Shown here: positions 1 to 8,888 of the stretch, in pieces
Layout: the number at the start of each line of letters is the position of its first letter
How positions within the stretch are numbered: the first letter of the stretch is position 1
Virus record (IMG/VR): IMGVR_UViG_3300020183_000504
Location: 1-22,323 of that record
Strand: one strand, 5' to 3'
Origin: a virus
DNA: 22,323 bases
Made by a program: the position numbers and the translations under genes
The notes under the pieces: generated by a model
The model's database searches: none
What the model saw: the letters and a program-made list of their open reading frames with translations, nothing else
What the model was told of the DNA's origin: nothing

Positions 1-270
1 TCCGCCGCCAATTGTTATTTTGTTTGTAGAGTTAAACCTAAATCTGAAAAACGTGGAATCAGACGATGCGGTGCCTATTTGCAATAGGGCTTGATCGCTT
101 ACAATTCCACCCCGCTTGACCCATCCACTCCACGTCCATGTTTTTCTATTAGATGCGGTGGCAGGAGTTCTCGCCAGAAACGCGTTGTTGCTTGCGCGGA
201 AGCGCAGCGAATTCGGGATCTCGTAGCCCGCGCCGCCGCCAATGCGGAACATCGGGTGCGCGCCGAACAT
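1..270 (-). CDS. LamG-like adhesin / receptor-binding protein, N-terminal part (runs off left edge)
   Basis: A frame opens at ATG 270, which shares its A with the stop of the fibre-like gene (TGATG), and stays open to the window edge, giving 90 residues. It starts MFGAHPMFRIGGGAGYEI, then LRFRASNNAFLARTPATASN and RKTWTWSGWVKRGGI, then QALLQIGTASSDSTFFRFRF. The 'FLxRTPxxAxNxxTWTxSxWVKR' pattern is known from concanavalin/LamG-like domains of phage structural and tail proteins, which bind sugars or host surfaces. The first 33 residues are GC-rich like the rest of the window, while the domain itself is AT-richer. Coordinates are partial on the left. It is probably a receptor-binding or tail appendage protein. 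Confidence 0.75.
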   Translation of the reverse strand, partial: MFGAHPMFRIGGGAGYEIPNSLRFRASNNAFLARTPATASNRKTWTWSGWVKRGGIVSDQALLQIGTASSDSTFFRFRFNSTNKITIGGG

Positions 271-974
271 CAGGCAAATCCGTTGCTGATGCGGGCGTAG
301 ATCACGCTGGTCTCAGCGACGAAGTACGCCACCATGTCGCGAGCCGATGCCGTCGTGGACAGGCCGGGGAAGGAGCCGCCCTCCCAGATCCACGAGTTGG
401 TGAACGTCGCCGCGTGGTTGCCCGAGGCGTTCTGGATGCACTCGATGACGCCCGTCGCACCCGGAAGCGCCCCGGTGACGGCATTGAACGTCACGGCACC
501 CGAGATGACCATGCGGTGGTTGAGGGCCGTGTTGAGGTTCAGCGTGATCGTCCCCGCCGTCGTCCCCATGTTGTTGATGGCACCGAACAGGGCCGCAGCC
601 GAGTTGGCCTGCGTGGCTTGGAAGACGTTCCCGCCAATCGTCCCCGCCCCGAGGTTGCCAACCGCCGCCGCCGTCGTGGCTGCCGTGAAGATGGCTCCGC
701 CCACAGCACCCGCCCCAAGGGTCGTCCGGGCGACGGCAGCCGTGTTGGCGGACAAGAGCGCCACACCCGTGTTGCCGACCGGGACGATCCTTGCGGAGGT
801 TGTGGAGTCGAAGACCGCGATCCCCGTGGCCCCGGCAGAGACATCGGCAAGCGCCATCGCCAGCGGATCGGAGTAGTCCGTCCACGAGTCGATGAGGTTG
901 CTGAAGTCTGCGCTGGTGGGCTGGAAGTAAGCCTTCCAGAGGGCCTTCAGGGCGGTCTTCGACAGGGCCGTCAT
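270..974 (-). CDS. Second fibre-like virion protein with PTxxDFxNLIDS module
   Basis: This is a 234-aa protein with GAGGG five bases before the ATG. The N-terminus TALKALWKAYFQPTSADFSN then LIDS is the same attachment module as in the 229-aa fibre-like protein. Residues 45-150 are a Gly/Ala/Thr/Val shaft with repeat-like pieces (TTLGAGAVGGAIFTAATTAA, NLGAGTIGGNVFQATQANSA). The end, about 150-234, is a beta-type head (MVISGAVTFNAVTGALPGAT, WEGGSFPGLSTTASARDMVA, AETSVIYARI). Such proteins usually form trimeric fibres, tail tip or head appendages. The TGA overlaps the next ATG by one base, so it is made with the left-edge adhesin. Confidence 0.7.
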   Translation of the reverse strand: MTALSKTALKALWKAYFQPTSADFSNLIDSWTDYSDPLAMALADVSAGATGIAVFDSTTSARIVPVGNTGVALLSANTAAVARTTLGAGAVGGAIFTAATTAAAVGNLGAGTIGGNVFQATQANSAAALFGAINNMGTTAGTITLNLNTALNHRMVISGAVTFNAVTGALPGATGVIECIQNASGNHAATFTNSWIWEGGSFPGLSTTASARDMVAYFVAETSVIYARISNGFA

Positions 975-981
975 GGCACCC

Positions 982-1167
982 TCAGTAGCTGCGGTTCCGG
1001 CGCGCCGGGGTCGTCTTCTGCGCTCCCATGCTTACCTTGGCCGAGGGGGTTGTGCCAGTAGGGTACTGGCAATTGACCCTGCACGAGGCCATGGACTTCT
1101 TGCCCCCGTACTCGCGGGCCTTCTCGGCCTTGGACTTGTACTTCTCGTAGTTGTAATGGCTGGGCAT
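982..1167 (-). CDS. Small basic protein, unknown function (61 aa)
   Basis: This is a 61-aa protein starting MPSHYNYEKYKSKAEKAREY. ATG 1167 is preferred over the in-frame GTG one codon earlier because GGAGG lies five bases upstream and the ATG overlaps the DUF6496 stop. It is rich in Lys, Arg, Ser and Tyr, with two cysteines in SCRVNCQYP. The end TTPARRNRSY is basic. I do not recognise a family. The 'YNYExYKxKAEKAREYGGKK' start looks like a short amphipathic helix. It is coupled to the gene before, and the fibre gene after follows within 10 bases. Confidence 0.65.
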   Translation of the reverse strand: MPSHYNYEKYKSKAEKAREYGGKKSMASCRVNCQYPTGTTPSAKVSMGAQKTTPARRNRSY

Positions 1168-1334
1168 CACTTCCTCCGCTTCTTGGACATGTTGGCTTCG
1201 GAGAGGGCAATGGCGATTGCCTGCCCCCGCTTCTTGACGACGGGTCCCTTCGCGGAGCCGCTGTGAAGCGTCCCGCGCTTGTATTCGCCCATCACCTTAT
1301 CGACCTTCTTCTGGCCCTTGGACATCTTCTTCAT
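1167..1334 (-). CDS. DUF6496 family small basic protein
   Basis: This is a 55-aa protein starting MKKMSKGQKKVDKVMGEYKR, followed by GTLHSGSAKGPVVKKRGQAI and ending AIALSEANMSKKRRK. I recognise the 'KVMxEYKxGxLxSGSxKGPxVKxRxQAIAIALSEA' pattern as DUF6496, frequent in phages and bacteria and of unknown function. GGAG lies about six bases before the ATG, eight bases after the large ejection gene. The stop TGA contains the start of the next ATG. It is strongly basic with Lys at both ends, so nucleic acid contact is possible but not shown. Confidence 0.85.
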   Translation of the reverse strand: MKKMSKGQKKVDKVMGEYKRGTLHSGSAKGPVVKKRGQAIAIALSEANMSKKRRK

Positions 1335-1342
1335 GGGATCTC

Positions 1343-4300
1343 CTACTGCTGTTGGATTGGAATGACGCTGGTCACGGCGCTGCGACCAGACTCCGCAGCG
1401 GCACGGCCAAGTCTGTTGGCCTGCTCCGACGCATTCGTGTACTCGTTGACTCCAACCGCCAGAGCCTGCGCGGCGGATGTCTTGCCCGCCGTCCGTTCCC
1501 CGGCCCTCACGAGGGCTAGGAAGAAGTCTGGATCAACCATGGCTCTGGCAAATGCCTTCTGGGCGCCGGGAATGGCCTTGTTGATTTGTCGGTTGGCAAA
1601 AGCAGCCAAGCGGTTCAGGGTGCCAAGGACGATAACCTTTGCCTCCTGCATCTTGGATAGCTCCTGCCTGCCAGCCCGCTCGGATTCCCTCAGCACAACG
1701 TTGGCCGGCGGAGGCTCCATAACTCGAAGGGCCTGCTCAACGGTGCGGAACCTGTTAGCCCAACCCGGATCAACCACGGCATTGAGCCACTCGATCCTCT
1801 GCGGCTTCCCCTGAAGCAGGGCGAACAGCTTGTCCTTGTCGATCATGGGCATGTACCCGGATCGCTCTGGGGCGTTCGTGATGTCCTGAGCAAGTCGGTT
1901 CCTGACGTAGGCCCGAACAGTATCCGTGATGTTCTCTCCCGGATTGTTCCTGTCGTACCGATTGAGGCGGTTCATCAGTTCCGTGGCCTGACGGGCGTCT
2001 GCATTGGACCAGAACTTCTCGAACCAATCCCCCATGTTCTTCAGGTCATCGACACCGAAGAGCCTACGCATGCGGCCTGACCACTCCCCGATGCCACGAA
2101 GCTGGCTGATTTCAGAGTCGGAGAAGAACTGCCGCAAGATGGGACGCTTGCTTTCTAGGTACTGGAGGAACTTCTGCCCTTCGATGCCCCGCTCCGCGCT
2201 TCTCCTAGTGGTCCCGAGGGCTTCACGAAGGTATCCACCCTCGCGAGCCAACTCAAATCGCAGCATCGACCTGATCTGTTCGCGCTCAAGGGGGAAGTTC
2301 TGCGCGTTGACAACATTCGAGACAAGAGACGCCGTCTCCGCATTGCCCAAGATACGAGCGCCGATTGACTGGTCGCCAACGATGTCGGCACCACGAGAAG
2401 TCGTGCCGAGGAACTGGTTAAGCTTCGTGCGACGGTATCCATCAATGACCTGACGGTATCCGGCCTCTGCGTCAAGAAGCTGGTCAACGGCACCCTGACC
2501 GGCGCGCTGCCGAACTAGGGCATTGCGGTCTCGCGTCAGGGCCTCCTCAAGACGCATAAGGGTGACGACGTTTGGAGTGTCCATCCCCTGTTGAGCCCCA
2601 GACGCCTGCCTGATTGCTCGACGAAGAGAGGAAAGAGTGGAAGCGTACTCTTCATAAGTGTACGCAAGACCTCTGTCGTTGATGTCATCGAGGAACTGGG
2701 TGATGATCCTCTGGTCGGCCTGATCCAGACCGGCAATGCGGTTGAGTTGTCCGCGCGCCTCTTCATCCAGAGCAGTCTGCTGCGCTTCTCGGGCGGGACC
2801 TCTTGCCCTCGGATTTACGGCATTCCGCACCCGAGTCATTGCATCGGTAGAGCGCACCCTTGCGGCTTCTTCTGCCATCTCAAGCGCAGAAGCAATGGAC
2901 TGTCCTGCGGCAGGATCCGTTGGATCAATGAATGGCTGTGCGGGGCCGTACTGCGGATTCGAGGGACGCGAGCGAGCCATTTGCTGCATGCGAATGGCAA
3001 CCTCGTCAGGAGACCCCGGGGCGATCTGACGGATGCGTTCGCCCAGTTGGCTTGGGGACATGCGCGTCCCAAGCAGAGTCGTGGTCTCGAACTCGGAGCC
3101 AAGAACCCCGGGGCTTGTCTGGAGGGCTTCCTTGCCTGCGCGAACTCCCTCGGCGGCTTGCCGGAGCGTCACTCCAGCATCGCCACCAGTCCGCGCAAGC
3201 TGCGTTTCCATCTCCTGAACAACACGGCCGCGCGGAGATGCGCTAAGGAGCGCCCCGGTGGTGGCCTGAAGTGTTCCGGCAGGAAGGCCAGTCGCTCTTT
3301 CGGCTGTCCTCAAGACAACCTGCCCGGAGCGGATCAGGGCTTCAATTTCGCGAGCGGCCATCCCAATGTCTGGAACGCCGCCCCTCTGGCTACGCAAGAT
3401 CGTTCCCAAGACAAGCTGGCCACCGGCAGAAAAAAGGGCATCAAGCCCTCCCCTTTTTGCTGCCTCAGTCAGAAGATCAATGTCAGGGACATCGCTTGGG
3501 ATCACTCCTGCCTTCTGCCCGGCAATGAGCCTTGCATAGTCCGCAATCGTTGTCGCAAGGCCGGCGCCAATGGCGGTGCCAATGATCGGGCTGACAAACG
3601 AACCGGCAACGCCACCGGCTGTCCCTGCGACCATGGACGGGGCGGCCTCGATTGCCGACGCTGCCGCTCCACCAGCGGTTGGCTGGCGGGGATCGAAGAC
3701 CGTTTCGTAGGGAGCGTCCGGGCTACGCTTGAAGATCGCATAAGCCTGCAAGGTCTCGGTTGGCTGTCCGCGATAGTCGGCCTTGCGACCCTCGGGCTTG
3801 ATGATCCTTACGCTTTTTGCTGCATCCGCACCAAACAACTGCTCCACAAGTCCGCGACTCGACTCCTCAAGATTGCGGCCAAGTCCAAGTTTTGCGACAT
3901 CGGCAATGGGGAGGCCGCCAAACTTGACGGGGCCAAGCTCTCCTGAGCGACGCCGGGCATCGGCCTCGTAGGGCTCGACCTCCTGACGTATCTCCATCCT
4001 GCCAAGAGGCGCAGCCTGTAGACCCCCGGGGTCTACAAACATGCCGAAGAAACGACCGCCAGTCCCGACCGGAGCTTGCTGTTCCTGCTGCGCCCTCTGC
4101 TGCCGAATCCTGCGAAGTCGCTCAAGGGCCTCTGGGTCCTTGCGAAGAGCCTCAATCTCCTGTGGAGTGACGGCTGCCAGAGATCCGCCGCGCAGATAAT
4201 TCTCAAAGGCGCTTCCGGTTGGAGGTGTGATGCGTAAGACTTGACGCATGGGGAGCGAGGCAGACACCACTCCTTCTCCATACCCACCAACGCCACCGCC

Positions 4301-4420
4301 GTAGTCTGGCGCTCCTTGCTGCCGTGGTGCGGGGGTTGCGGCCTCGTCGTCAAGAATGAACCCCGGCGGAAGACCGGTATCCTCTTCATCGAGGGTGAAG
4401 CCCTGCGGGATATCGCTCAT
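1343..4420 (-). CDS. Large ejection / internal virion protein
   Basis: This is a 1025-aa protein. ATG 4420 is chosen because it overlaps the previous stop (ATGA) and GGGAG lies eight bases upstream. A GTG five codons earlier is in frame but less likely. The N-terminus has two copies of a short acidic motif, DIPQGFTLDEED and GLPPGFILDDEA. Residues 248-291 are Gly/Ala/hydrophobic with GxxxG spacing (SMVAGTAGGVAGSFVSPIIG), a candidate membrane-active segment. From about 430 on the protein is mostly charged helix (RSTDAMTRVRNAVNPRARGP, EEARGQLNRIAGLDQADQRI). No transglycosylase or peptidase signature was found by eye. Size, helix content and being last of three such genes fit the largest ejected protein (P22 gp16- or T7 gp16-like role). 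It is the longest gene of the window. Confidence 0.7.
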   Translation of the reverse strand: MSDIPQGFTLDEEDTGLPPGFILDDEAATPAPRQQGAPDYGGGVGGYGEGVVSASLPMRQVLRITPPTGSAFENYLRGGSLAAVTPQEIEALRKDPEALERLRRIRQQRAQQEQQAPVGTGGRFFGMFVDPGGLQAAPLGRMEIRQEVEPYEADARRRSGELGPVKFGGLPIADVAKLGLGRNLEESSRGLVEQLFGADAAKSVRIIKPEGRKADYRGQPTETLQAYAIFKRSPDAPYETVFDPRQPTAGGAAASAIEAAPSMVAGTAGGVAGSFVSPIIGTAIGAGLATTIADYARLIAGQKAGVIPSDVPDIDLLTEAAKRGGLDALFSAGGQLVLGTILRSQRGGVPDIGMAAREIEALIRSGQVVLRTAERATGLPAGTLQATTGALLSASPRGRVVQEMETQLARTGGDAGVTLRQAAEGVRAGKEALQTSPGVLGSEFETTTLLGTRMSPSQLGERIRQIAPGSPDEVAIRMQQMARSRPSNPQYGPAQPFIDPTDPAAGQSIASALEMAEEAARVRSTDAMTRVRNAVNPRARGPAREAQQTALDEEARGQLNRIAGLDQADQRIITQFLDDINDRGLAYTYEEYASTLSSLRRAIRQASGAQQGMDTPNVVTLMRLEEALTRDRNALVRQRAGQGAVDQLLDAEAGYRQVIDGYRRTKLNQFLGTTSRGADIVGDQSIGARILGNAETASLVSNVVNAQNFPLEREQIRSMLRFELAREGGYLREALGTTRRSAERGIEGQKFLQYLESKRPILRQFFSDSEISQLRGIGEWSGRMRRLFGVDDLKNMGDWFEKFWSNADARQATELMNRLNRYDRNNPGENITDTVRAYVRNRLAQDITNAPERSGYMPMIDKDKLFALLQGKPQRIEWLNAVVDPGWANRFRTVEQALRVMEPPPANVVLRESERAGRQELSKMQEAKVIVLGTLNRLAAFANRQINKAIPGAQKAFARAMVDPDFFLALVRAGERTAGKTSAAQALAVGVNEYTNASEQANRLGRAAAESGRSAVTSVIPIQQQ

Positions 4421-6111
4421 TGCACAGGCTCCCACCGGCCATTGCGCATTCTGATGCGGTTACCCTGAGCGTCCGTTGCCGTGCGACCCTCAAGAGGATT
4501 GGGCGCGGGTGTAATTGGGGCGGGTGCAGGAGCGGGAGCGGCGGCTGGCGCTGGTGGCGGCGCTCCACGACGACTGGCTGCGCCCCGCACCGGGCGAAGG
4601 ATCTGGTCAACTTGAGCGCCTACGTTGAGCGTCGGCGACCACGACACTTCGCGCTCATTGAACACGGGTGCATTGCGAAGCAGGGCGGTCATGTTGTTGG
4701 TTAAGCGGGTCCTGAGTTCACCCATCGCACGACGCATGGATGTCGGATTGGACGACTGTGCCGCAGCCTGCTGCATTCCAGCCGCAACGTCCCTGTCGGA
4801 GAAGCGACCGCTCGCATCGTTGGCAGCAGCGTTGGCGTAAGCAAGCGACACGATGTTCGCCCTGAGAACGTCAGCATCCGCGCCCTGACTGATAAGTGCC
4901 TTGATGGCGGGAAGGTCCATGGCGCGGTTCAGGGCTGGCCCAACAACATCAGAAGATTCGGGACTCGCAAGGGCCGCCTGCGCCCGACGAGCGCCCTCTG
5001 CGTCTGCCCCACCAGCGGCGATAGTCGCGTTGAGGATGTTTCCAACCTGATTACGCATTTGCAAAAGGAAGCCAGCGACGCCACCAACAAACGACGCCAC
5101 GGTGCCAGCCCCACCGGTGACATTGGGGCTCTCATCCAGATTGTTCTCGATCTGGGAAAACAGGTTGAACGAAGCCACAGCGGTATTATGCGCCTCACGA
5201 ACCCTTGCAAGAGCCTTGATCCCTTCAGAACCAAGTTGGTCGCGAACTGCCTTCGCGGCCAAGGACGCTTGGTTGTCAAAGTAGAGTCGGTCGTACTCGC
5301 CTAGGTTGTTAGCCCTGAGCGCAAGGTTCATCTGCTTCTCGATGTCGCTCAAGGGCTCACGCTTTGACGGCACCCACAACTTGCGCTGCACCACGTTGGC
5401 GTTCTCGTCCACGACAATGCCACCACGATCAGCATCAGCACCGTCTTCGCCCGGCTGTCGCGCCAATTTGAATCCCTTGGAGGCGAGATCCCGACTCATC
5501 CCAGCCGCCAGTTGTGGAAAGTCCCTGATGGTGGCGCTTGGGTTCTGCTCCTTCCACTTCAAGGCATACTCATATGCGGCAGCCTGCGCGGCAGCGGGAT
5601 CGGCGTACTTGTTGGAAAGCCCGCTAATGGCCCCTTCGAGAAGCCGCGCCTCTGCATTGCCATCGCGAGCGGCGGCTTCAGTCTGCCGCTGGGCAAGCTG
5701 GAGCCTGTCCTTCATGGACATCTGCCCGGCATTCTCGGCCCTCGACAGGCCAGACAAGGCATTGGCGATGTTCACGGCGCGGCCAACGTCCTGCTGCTGC
5801 ATGGCGGCCATGGCTTGCGGGAAGTTGACCTTCCCCTGCCCCGCAAGGACTTGCATGGCAGCGTTTCCAACACGCTCAAGCCCACTTGTACCCTCAAGAC
5901 CCTTCAGGCTGTCGGCAAGGATCTTGGCGACTCGACTGCGCGAGTTGGCGACATCAGCGGAGTAGGACGGGGCAGCGGGGCCTTGAGAGCCGGTGCGGTA
6001 GTCAAGGGCAAGCGCCACTTGCTCTGCGCGAGTTTTGGCGTCAGCAGCAGGCGAAACGGCCACATCTTGCTCATTGTCGTTATCGTCGTCATATGTGGGA
6101 TAGTCGGACAT
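4417..6111 (-). CDS. Middle ejection / internal virion protein
   Basis: This is a 564-aa protein starting MSDYPTYDDDNDNEQDVAVS, with GAGG before the ATG and 12 bases after the previous stop. The N-terminus is acidic. Residues 40-480 are almost all helix, rich in Ala, Gln, Arg and Asn (NFPQAMAAMQQQDVGRAVNI, RLQLAQRQTEAAARDGNAEA, LNRAMDLPAIKALISQGADA), with one Gly/hydrophobic stretch near 335-355 (GAGTVASFVGGVAGFLLQM). A Pro/Ala linker near 500-535 leads to a short end, GNRIRMRNGRWEPV, which looks like a small binding or SH3-like tail. Composition and place between two other such genes fit an ejection protein of the P22 gp20 type. No lysozyme or peptidase motif is visible. Its stop overlaps the next gene as ATGA. 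Confidence 0.65.
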   Translation of the reverse strand: MSDYPTYDDDNDNEQDVAVSPAADAKTRAEQVALALDYRTGSQGPAAPSYSADVANSRSRVAKILADSLKGLEGTSGLERVGNAAMQVLAGQGKVNFPQAMAAMQQQDVGRAVNIANALSGLSRAENAGQMSMKDRLQLAQRQTEAAARDGNAEARLLEGAISGLSNKYADPAAAQAAAYEYALKWKEQNPSATIRDFPQLAAGMSRDLASKGFKLARQPGEDGADADRGGIVVDENANVVQRKLWVPSKREPLSDIEKQMNLALRANNLGEYDRLYFDNQASLAAKAVRDQLGSEGIKALARVREAHNTAVASFNLFSQIENNLDESPNVTGGAGTVASFVGGVAGFLLQMRNQVGNILNATIAAGGADAEGARRAQAALASPESSDVVGPALNRAMDLPAIKALISQGADADVLRANIVSLAYANAAANDASGRFSDRDVAAGMQQAAAQSSNPTSMRRAMGELRTRLTNNMTALLRNAPVFNEREVSWSPTLNVGAQVDQILRPVRGAASRRGAPPPAPAAAPAPAPAPITPAPNPLEGRTATDAQGNRIRMRNGRWEPVQ

Positions 6112-6123
6112 GATCGCCTCACA

Positions 6124-6813
6124 TCAGGTCGGGGCCATGCCGCCGCCGGGAATCTGTAGCGGGTTGTACGACGGGTTAAAGACAAACCCTTCGTATGGCA
6201 TCCTGTATGGCCGCCGGGCTGTCGATTGGAGGGGGGACGCTGGCTTGCTGCCCCCCGGAATTTCGCGGAGGAACTGCGCCGCCCCAAAGAGACCGGACGG
6301 GACGCCAACCTGACGCATGAGGCGGTTCTGGGCCTCAAGGCCGCCAGCCGTGCCAAGTGCCTGCATCGACCCACCAAGGGCCGTCAAGCCACCAGAGATC
6401 GTCTGGCGGGCCTGCTGGTTGGCCTGTGCCTGTTCGTTCTGCCCGGCCATCATCAGGGCGCGGGCAATGGCCTCGTCTCGGCGAGGATTGCGGGCGTAGA
6501 AGGAGGCATTCCCTGCCGACCCCGGGAACCTGCGCGCTTGACGCTCCTGTTCCCGTATGTAGTCCGAGATCCCCTGAAGACGGGCCGTGCGCTGCTGCTG
6601 GAGGGCGTCGGCAGCCATGCTCTGGAAGAGAGGGCTATTCGGGTTGGTCAGGGCCTCCGAAAGTTGGGTCGCTCGTTCGGCTTGCGCGCGAAGGGCCCTT
6701 TCGGTCCTGCGGTCACGCCCCATTCGGAAGAGGTTTGCGACAGATGCACCGGCCCCGGCAAGGCCAAGGGCGGTCTGGGCGGGTCCAAGTGCGGGGGCAA
6801 GGAACTCAAGCAT
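6124..6813 (-). CDS. Small ejection / internal virion protein
   Basis: This is a 229-aa protein starting MLEFLAPALGPAQTALGLAG. The first 30 residues are hydrophobic and Gly/Ala-rich (ALGLAGAGASVANLF), without a cleavable signal. A long Arg/Gln/Ala helix follows (RRTERALRAQAERATQLSEA, QQQRTARLQGISDYIREQER), then Gly-rich and Pro-rich parts. Small proteins of this type, with a membrane-seeking N-terminus and Ala/Gln/Arg helices before two larger ones, are typical of ejected pilot proteins (P22 gp7, T7 gp14). They leave the virion with the DNA and help form a channel in the host envelope. Function is inferred from composition and gene order. Confidence 0.6.
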   Translation of the reverse strand: MLEFLAPALGPAQTALGLAGAGASVANLFRMGRDRRTERALRAQAERATQLSEALTNPNSPLFQSMAADALQQQRTARLQGISDYIREQERQARRFPGSAGNASFYARNPRRDEAIARALMMAGQNEQAQANQQARQTISGGLTALGGSMQALGTAGGLEAQNRLMRQVGVPSGLFGAAQFLREIPGGSKPASPLQSTARRPYRMPYEGFVFNPSYNPLQIPGGGMAPT

Positions 6814-8888
6814 CAGCGTCTCCCATGGATGTCCCCGTATACCGAAAAACCGGCAAGCACGTCAGGGCCGTATGGATCATTTGTTCGGAAGGAAATGCGG
6901 AAATGCGCCCCCCTCCAACGAAGCGGGTTCTTGCCCTCCACCGTGCGCGCCATGCCAACGAAGTCGCTGCCGATGGTAAAGGTCCCGATGGGGCGGCCAC
7001 CAAACTCGTCCTGCGCCGTGACCGTTATCACATCGTATGACTGGAGGTTGAAGTCTCCTGTCGCCTCGATGGTGTAGACGGATCGTCCACCGACTTGGAA
7101 GTTCGGCACAATGTACGACCCGGTCTTGATCCGCATCGACTGGCGCGGCTCCTCAAGGTTCAGCCAGCCGGGCATGTACTCGGTCGGGTAAAGCGCCCCG
7201 TCGTCCGTGTAGGTGTTCTGGTCGAAGCGGTAGACCTTGCCGTCAGCGCCGCCCAGCAGGAGGTCGGAGTTGGCGCGAACGTAGAGGACGCTCTGCAAGC
7301 CGATCTGCCCGTCGAAGTCGGACCAACTCGCCCCGGCCACGATCTTGCCGTCTTCCAGCACGAAGTTGGCATAGTTGTAGACGTAGAGCTTGCTCGCGAT
7401 CTTCATCACGATCCAAGAGCGCCGCTGGTAGTTGACGATCTGGACAGACGGGTTTGGGCTGTCGATGACCTCGCGGATGATTGCGCGGAGCGTGTTCTTG
7501 ATCGGCTCCGAGATGTTCGACCGCTGGAGGTTGTTGGTGTTGATGAGCAGGCTGATGCTCAAGAGCCCGTCGTACCCGATGAACGACAGGTCGTTGCCGG
7601 TGTTCACGAAGCTGTCGCGCGCAATGATGCCCTGCGGGAACAGGCCAGCGGGCTCCAGATCAGCCGGTGCCGTGCCACGAAAAGCGTAGACCGCGCGCTC
7701 CGTGCCGATCACCAGATACGTCTGGAACGAAGCGATGCTGACCGCCGGATCCGCACCCGGCTGCTGCGTCCCGATAGCGACGGTGCGGGTCTCCAGACTC
7801 TGGCTGTCCACCGTGAAGTCTTGGATGTCATTCGCCGCCGAAGCCACGACGTTGCGCGGGTCGCGGGAGTCGATCATCCACGCGCGCCCGTAGTGGACAT
7901 GGATCCACGACGCGACCGGCATTGCAGACTGGTAGAGGACAATGGAGTCGCCAGCCGAGGTCGTCGCAATCGAAGGCGAGACGAAGAACCCGGACGACAG
8001 AATCTCAGACACGAACGACGCAGCGTTCTTCGTGGTGTTGTGGACGATGTCGCCATTCCGCATCGTCGTGGTCGTCCAGTTCGCCACCCGGTCAGCCGAC
8101 ACGGCGATGTAGGTCTGCGTCGGACTGGTGCTGGTCGAGACGATGGTCGCGACGTTGTCCATGATCCCGTCATTGGAGACCACGTTCAACTCGATGCTGT
8201 CGTAGATCCTGTATCCGTCACCCGGAGTCGGCTCGCCGCCAACTGCCGCGCCGCTGATTGGAGCGAAGGTGTTCCCGAACCCACGGGCCGCCGCGCTGAT
8301 CGGAGTGTGGCTGACACGCGACGAGGTCACAGCGGTCACAAGACCGTATGCACCCCGCTTGGCGTTGAACACGATGTCGCCGGGACCAACGAAGGTCTGT
8401 GCCGTCCAATCGGTGATCGCAGCATCCGTAAGAGCCGCAGCCGATGTTGCTGTTCCGCAAGTCCCCTGCTCCATGAGGGGCTGTAGGCGCTCGAAATTGG
8501 CGGTCGCGCTTTCGATGTAGACGTTGCGATCCACGCCATTCCAGAACACCAGCTTCTCATCAAACTGCACGGAGCGGATGCGCGCAGCCGTCGTGGCCTG
8601 CCACACCTGAGTCCATGCCGACGAGCCGTTGTAGCGGAAGACGATGCCATCCGAAGACGCGAACAGGGTGGCCGTGCCGTCCTTGTCCACATACTCGTGG
8701 AGGCCCGTGACGATGCCCTTGGTCGGCAGCGCACCCGAGATGGCGACGTAGCCGGGACGCTTCTCGGCACCACCAGCCGCATTGATGAAGCGGTTGCGGA
8801 ACCTCTGGGCGTAGTCCAGCGGGATCTCGGTCTCGGTGAAGTTGGTCGCCAGACCCCTTCGCGCGATCTGGTAATACCGCTCGGGCAT
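6813..8888 (-). CDS. Large tail hub / DNA stabilisation-like protein
   Basis: This is a 691-aa protein starting MPERYYQIARRGLATNFTET. It contains IPLDYAQRFRNRFINAAGGA then EKRPGYV at 25-48. The 'N-x-x-GG-x-x-KRPG' start is typical of large beta-propeller-like tail proteins such as P22 gp10 and tail tubular B-type proteins, which close the portal channel after packaging. The rest is strand-rich: ATLFASSDGIVFRYN, KLVFWNGVDRNVYI, RAWMIDSRDPRNVVAS, YLVIGTERAVYAFRG and DLLLGGADGKVYRFDQ repeat a blade-like pattern. No catalytic motif is evident. At 691 aa it is longer than P22 gp10 (472 aa), closer to T7 gp12 (about 790). It follows the adaptor gene in the usual order and overlaps the next gene by TGATG. 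Confidence 0.7.
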   Translation of the reverse strand: MPERYYQIARRGLATNFTETEIPLDYAQRFRNRFINAAGGAEKRPGYVAISGALPTKGIVTGLHEYVDKDGTATLFASSDGIVFRYNGSSAWTQVWQATTAARIRSVQFDEKLVFWNGVDRNVYIESATANFERLQPLMEQGTCGTATSAAALTDAAITDWTAQTFVGPGDIVFNAKRGAYGLVTAVTSSRVSHTPISAAARGFGNTFAPISGAAVGGEPTPGDGYRIYDSIELNVVSNDGIMDNVATIVSTSTSPTQTYIAVSADRVANWTTTTMRNGDIVHNTTKNAASFVSEILSSGFFVSPSIATTSAGDSIVLYQSAMPVASWIHVHYGRAWMIDSRDPRNVVASAANDIQDFTVDSQSLETRTVAIGTQQPGADPAVSIASFQTYLVIGTERAVYAFRGTAPADLEPAGLFPQGIIARDSFVNTGNDLSFIGYDGLLSISLLINTNNLQRSNISEPIKNTLRAIIREVIDSPNPSVQIVNYQRRSWIVMKIASKLYVYNYANFVLEDGKIVAGASWSDFDGQIGLQSVLYVRANSDLLLGGADGKVYRFDQNTYTDDGALYPTEYMPGWLNLEEPRQSMRIKTGSYIVPNFQVGGRSVYTIEATGDFNLQSYDVITVTAQDEFGGRPIGTFTIGSDFVGMARTVEGKNPLRWRGAHFRISFRTNDPYGPDVLAGFSVYGDIHGRR

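Noticed and set aside
153-1061. 302-codon plus-strand open frame at the left end
   Set aside because: It is Arg-rich shadow of the fibre-like gene and of the adhesin start, both of which have ribosome sites and recognisable modules.
971-1210. 79-codon minus-strand frame overlapping the DUF6496 and 61-aa genes
   Set aside because: It overlaps two better genes in another frame, is Gln/Pro/Arg-rich, and its start lacks a ribosome site.
2591-3946. 451-codon plus-strand open frame
   Set aside because: It lies fully antisense to the large ejection gene, is full of Cys, Arg and Trp as in GC-rich shadow frames, and has no ribosome site or recognisable motif.
7095-8486. 463-codon plus-strand open frame
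   Set aside because: It is antisense to the tail hub-like gene and Arg/Asp/Val-rich from reading GC-rich third positions, with no family motif.
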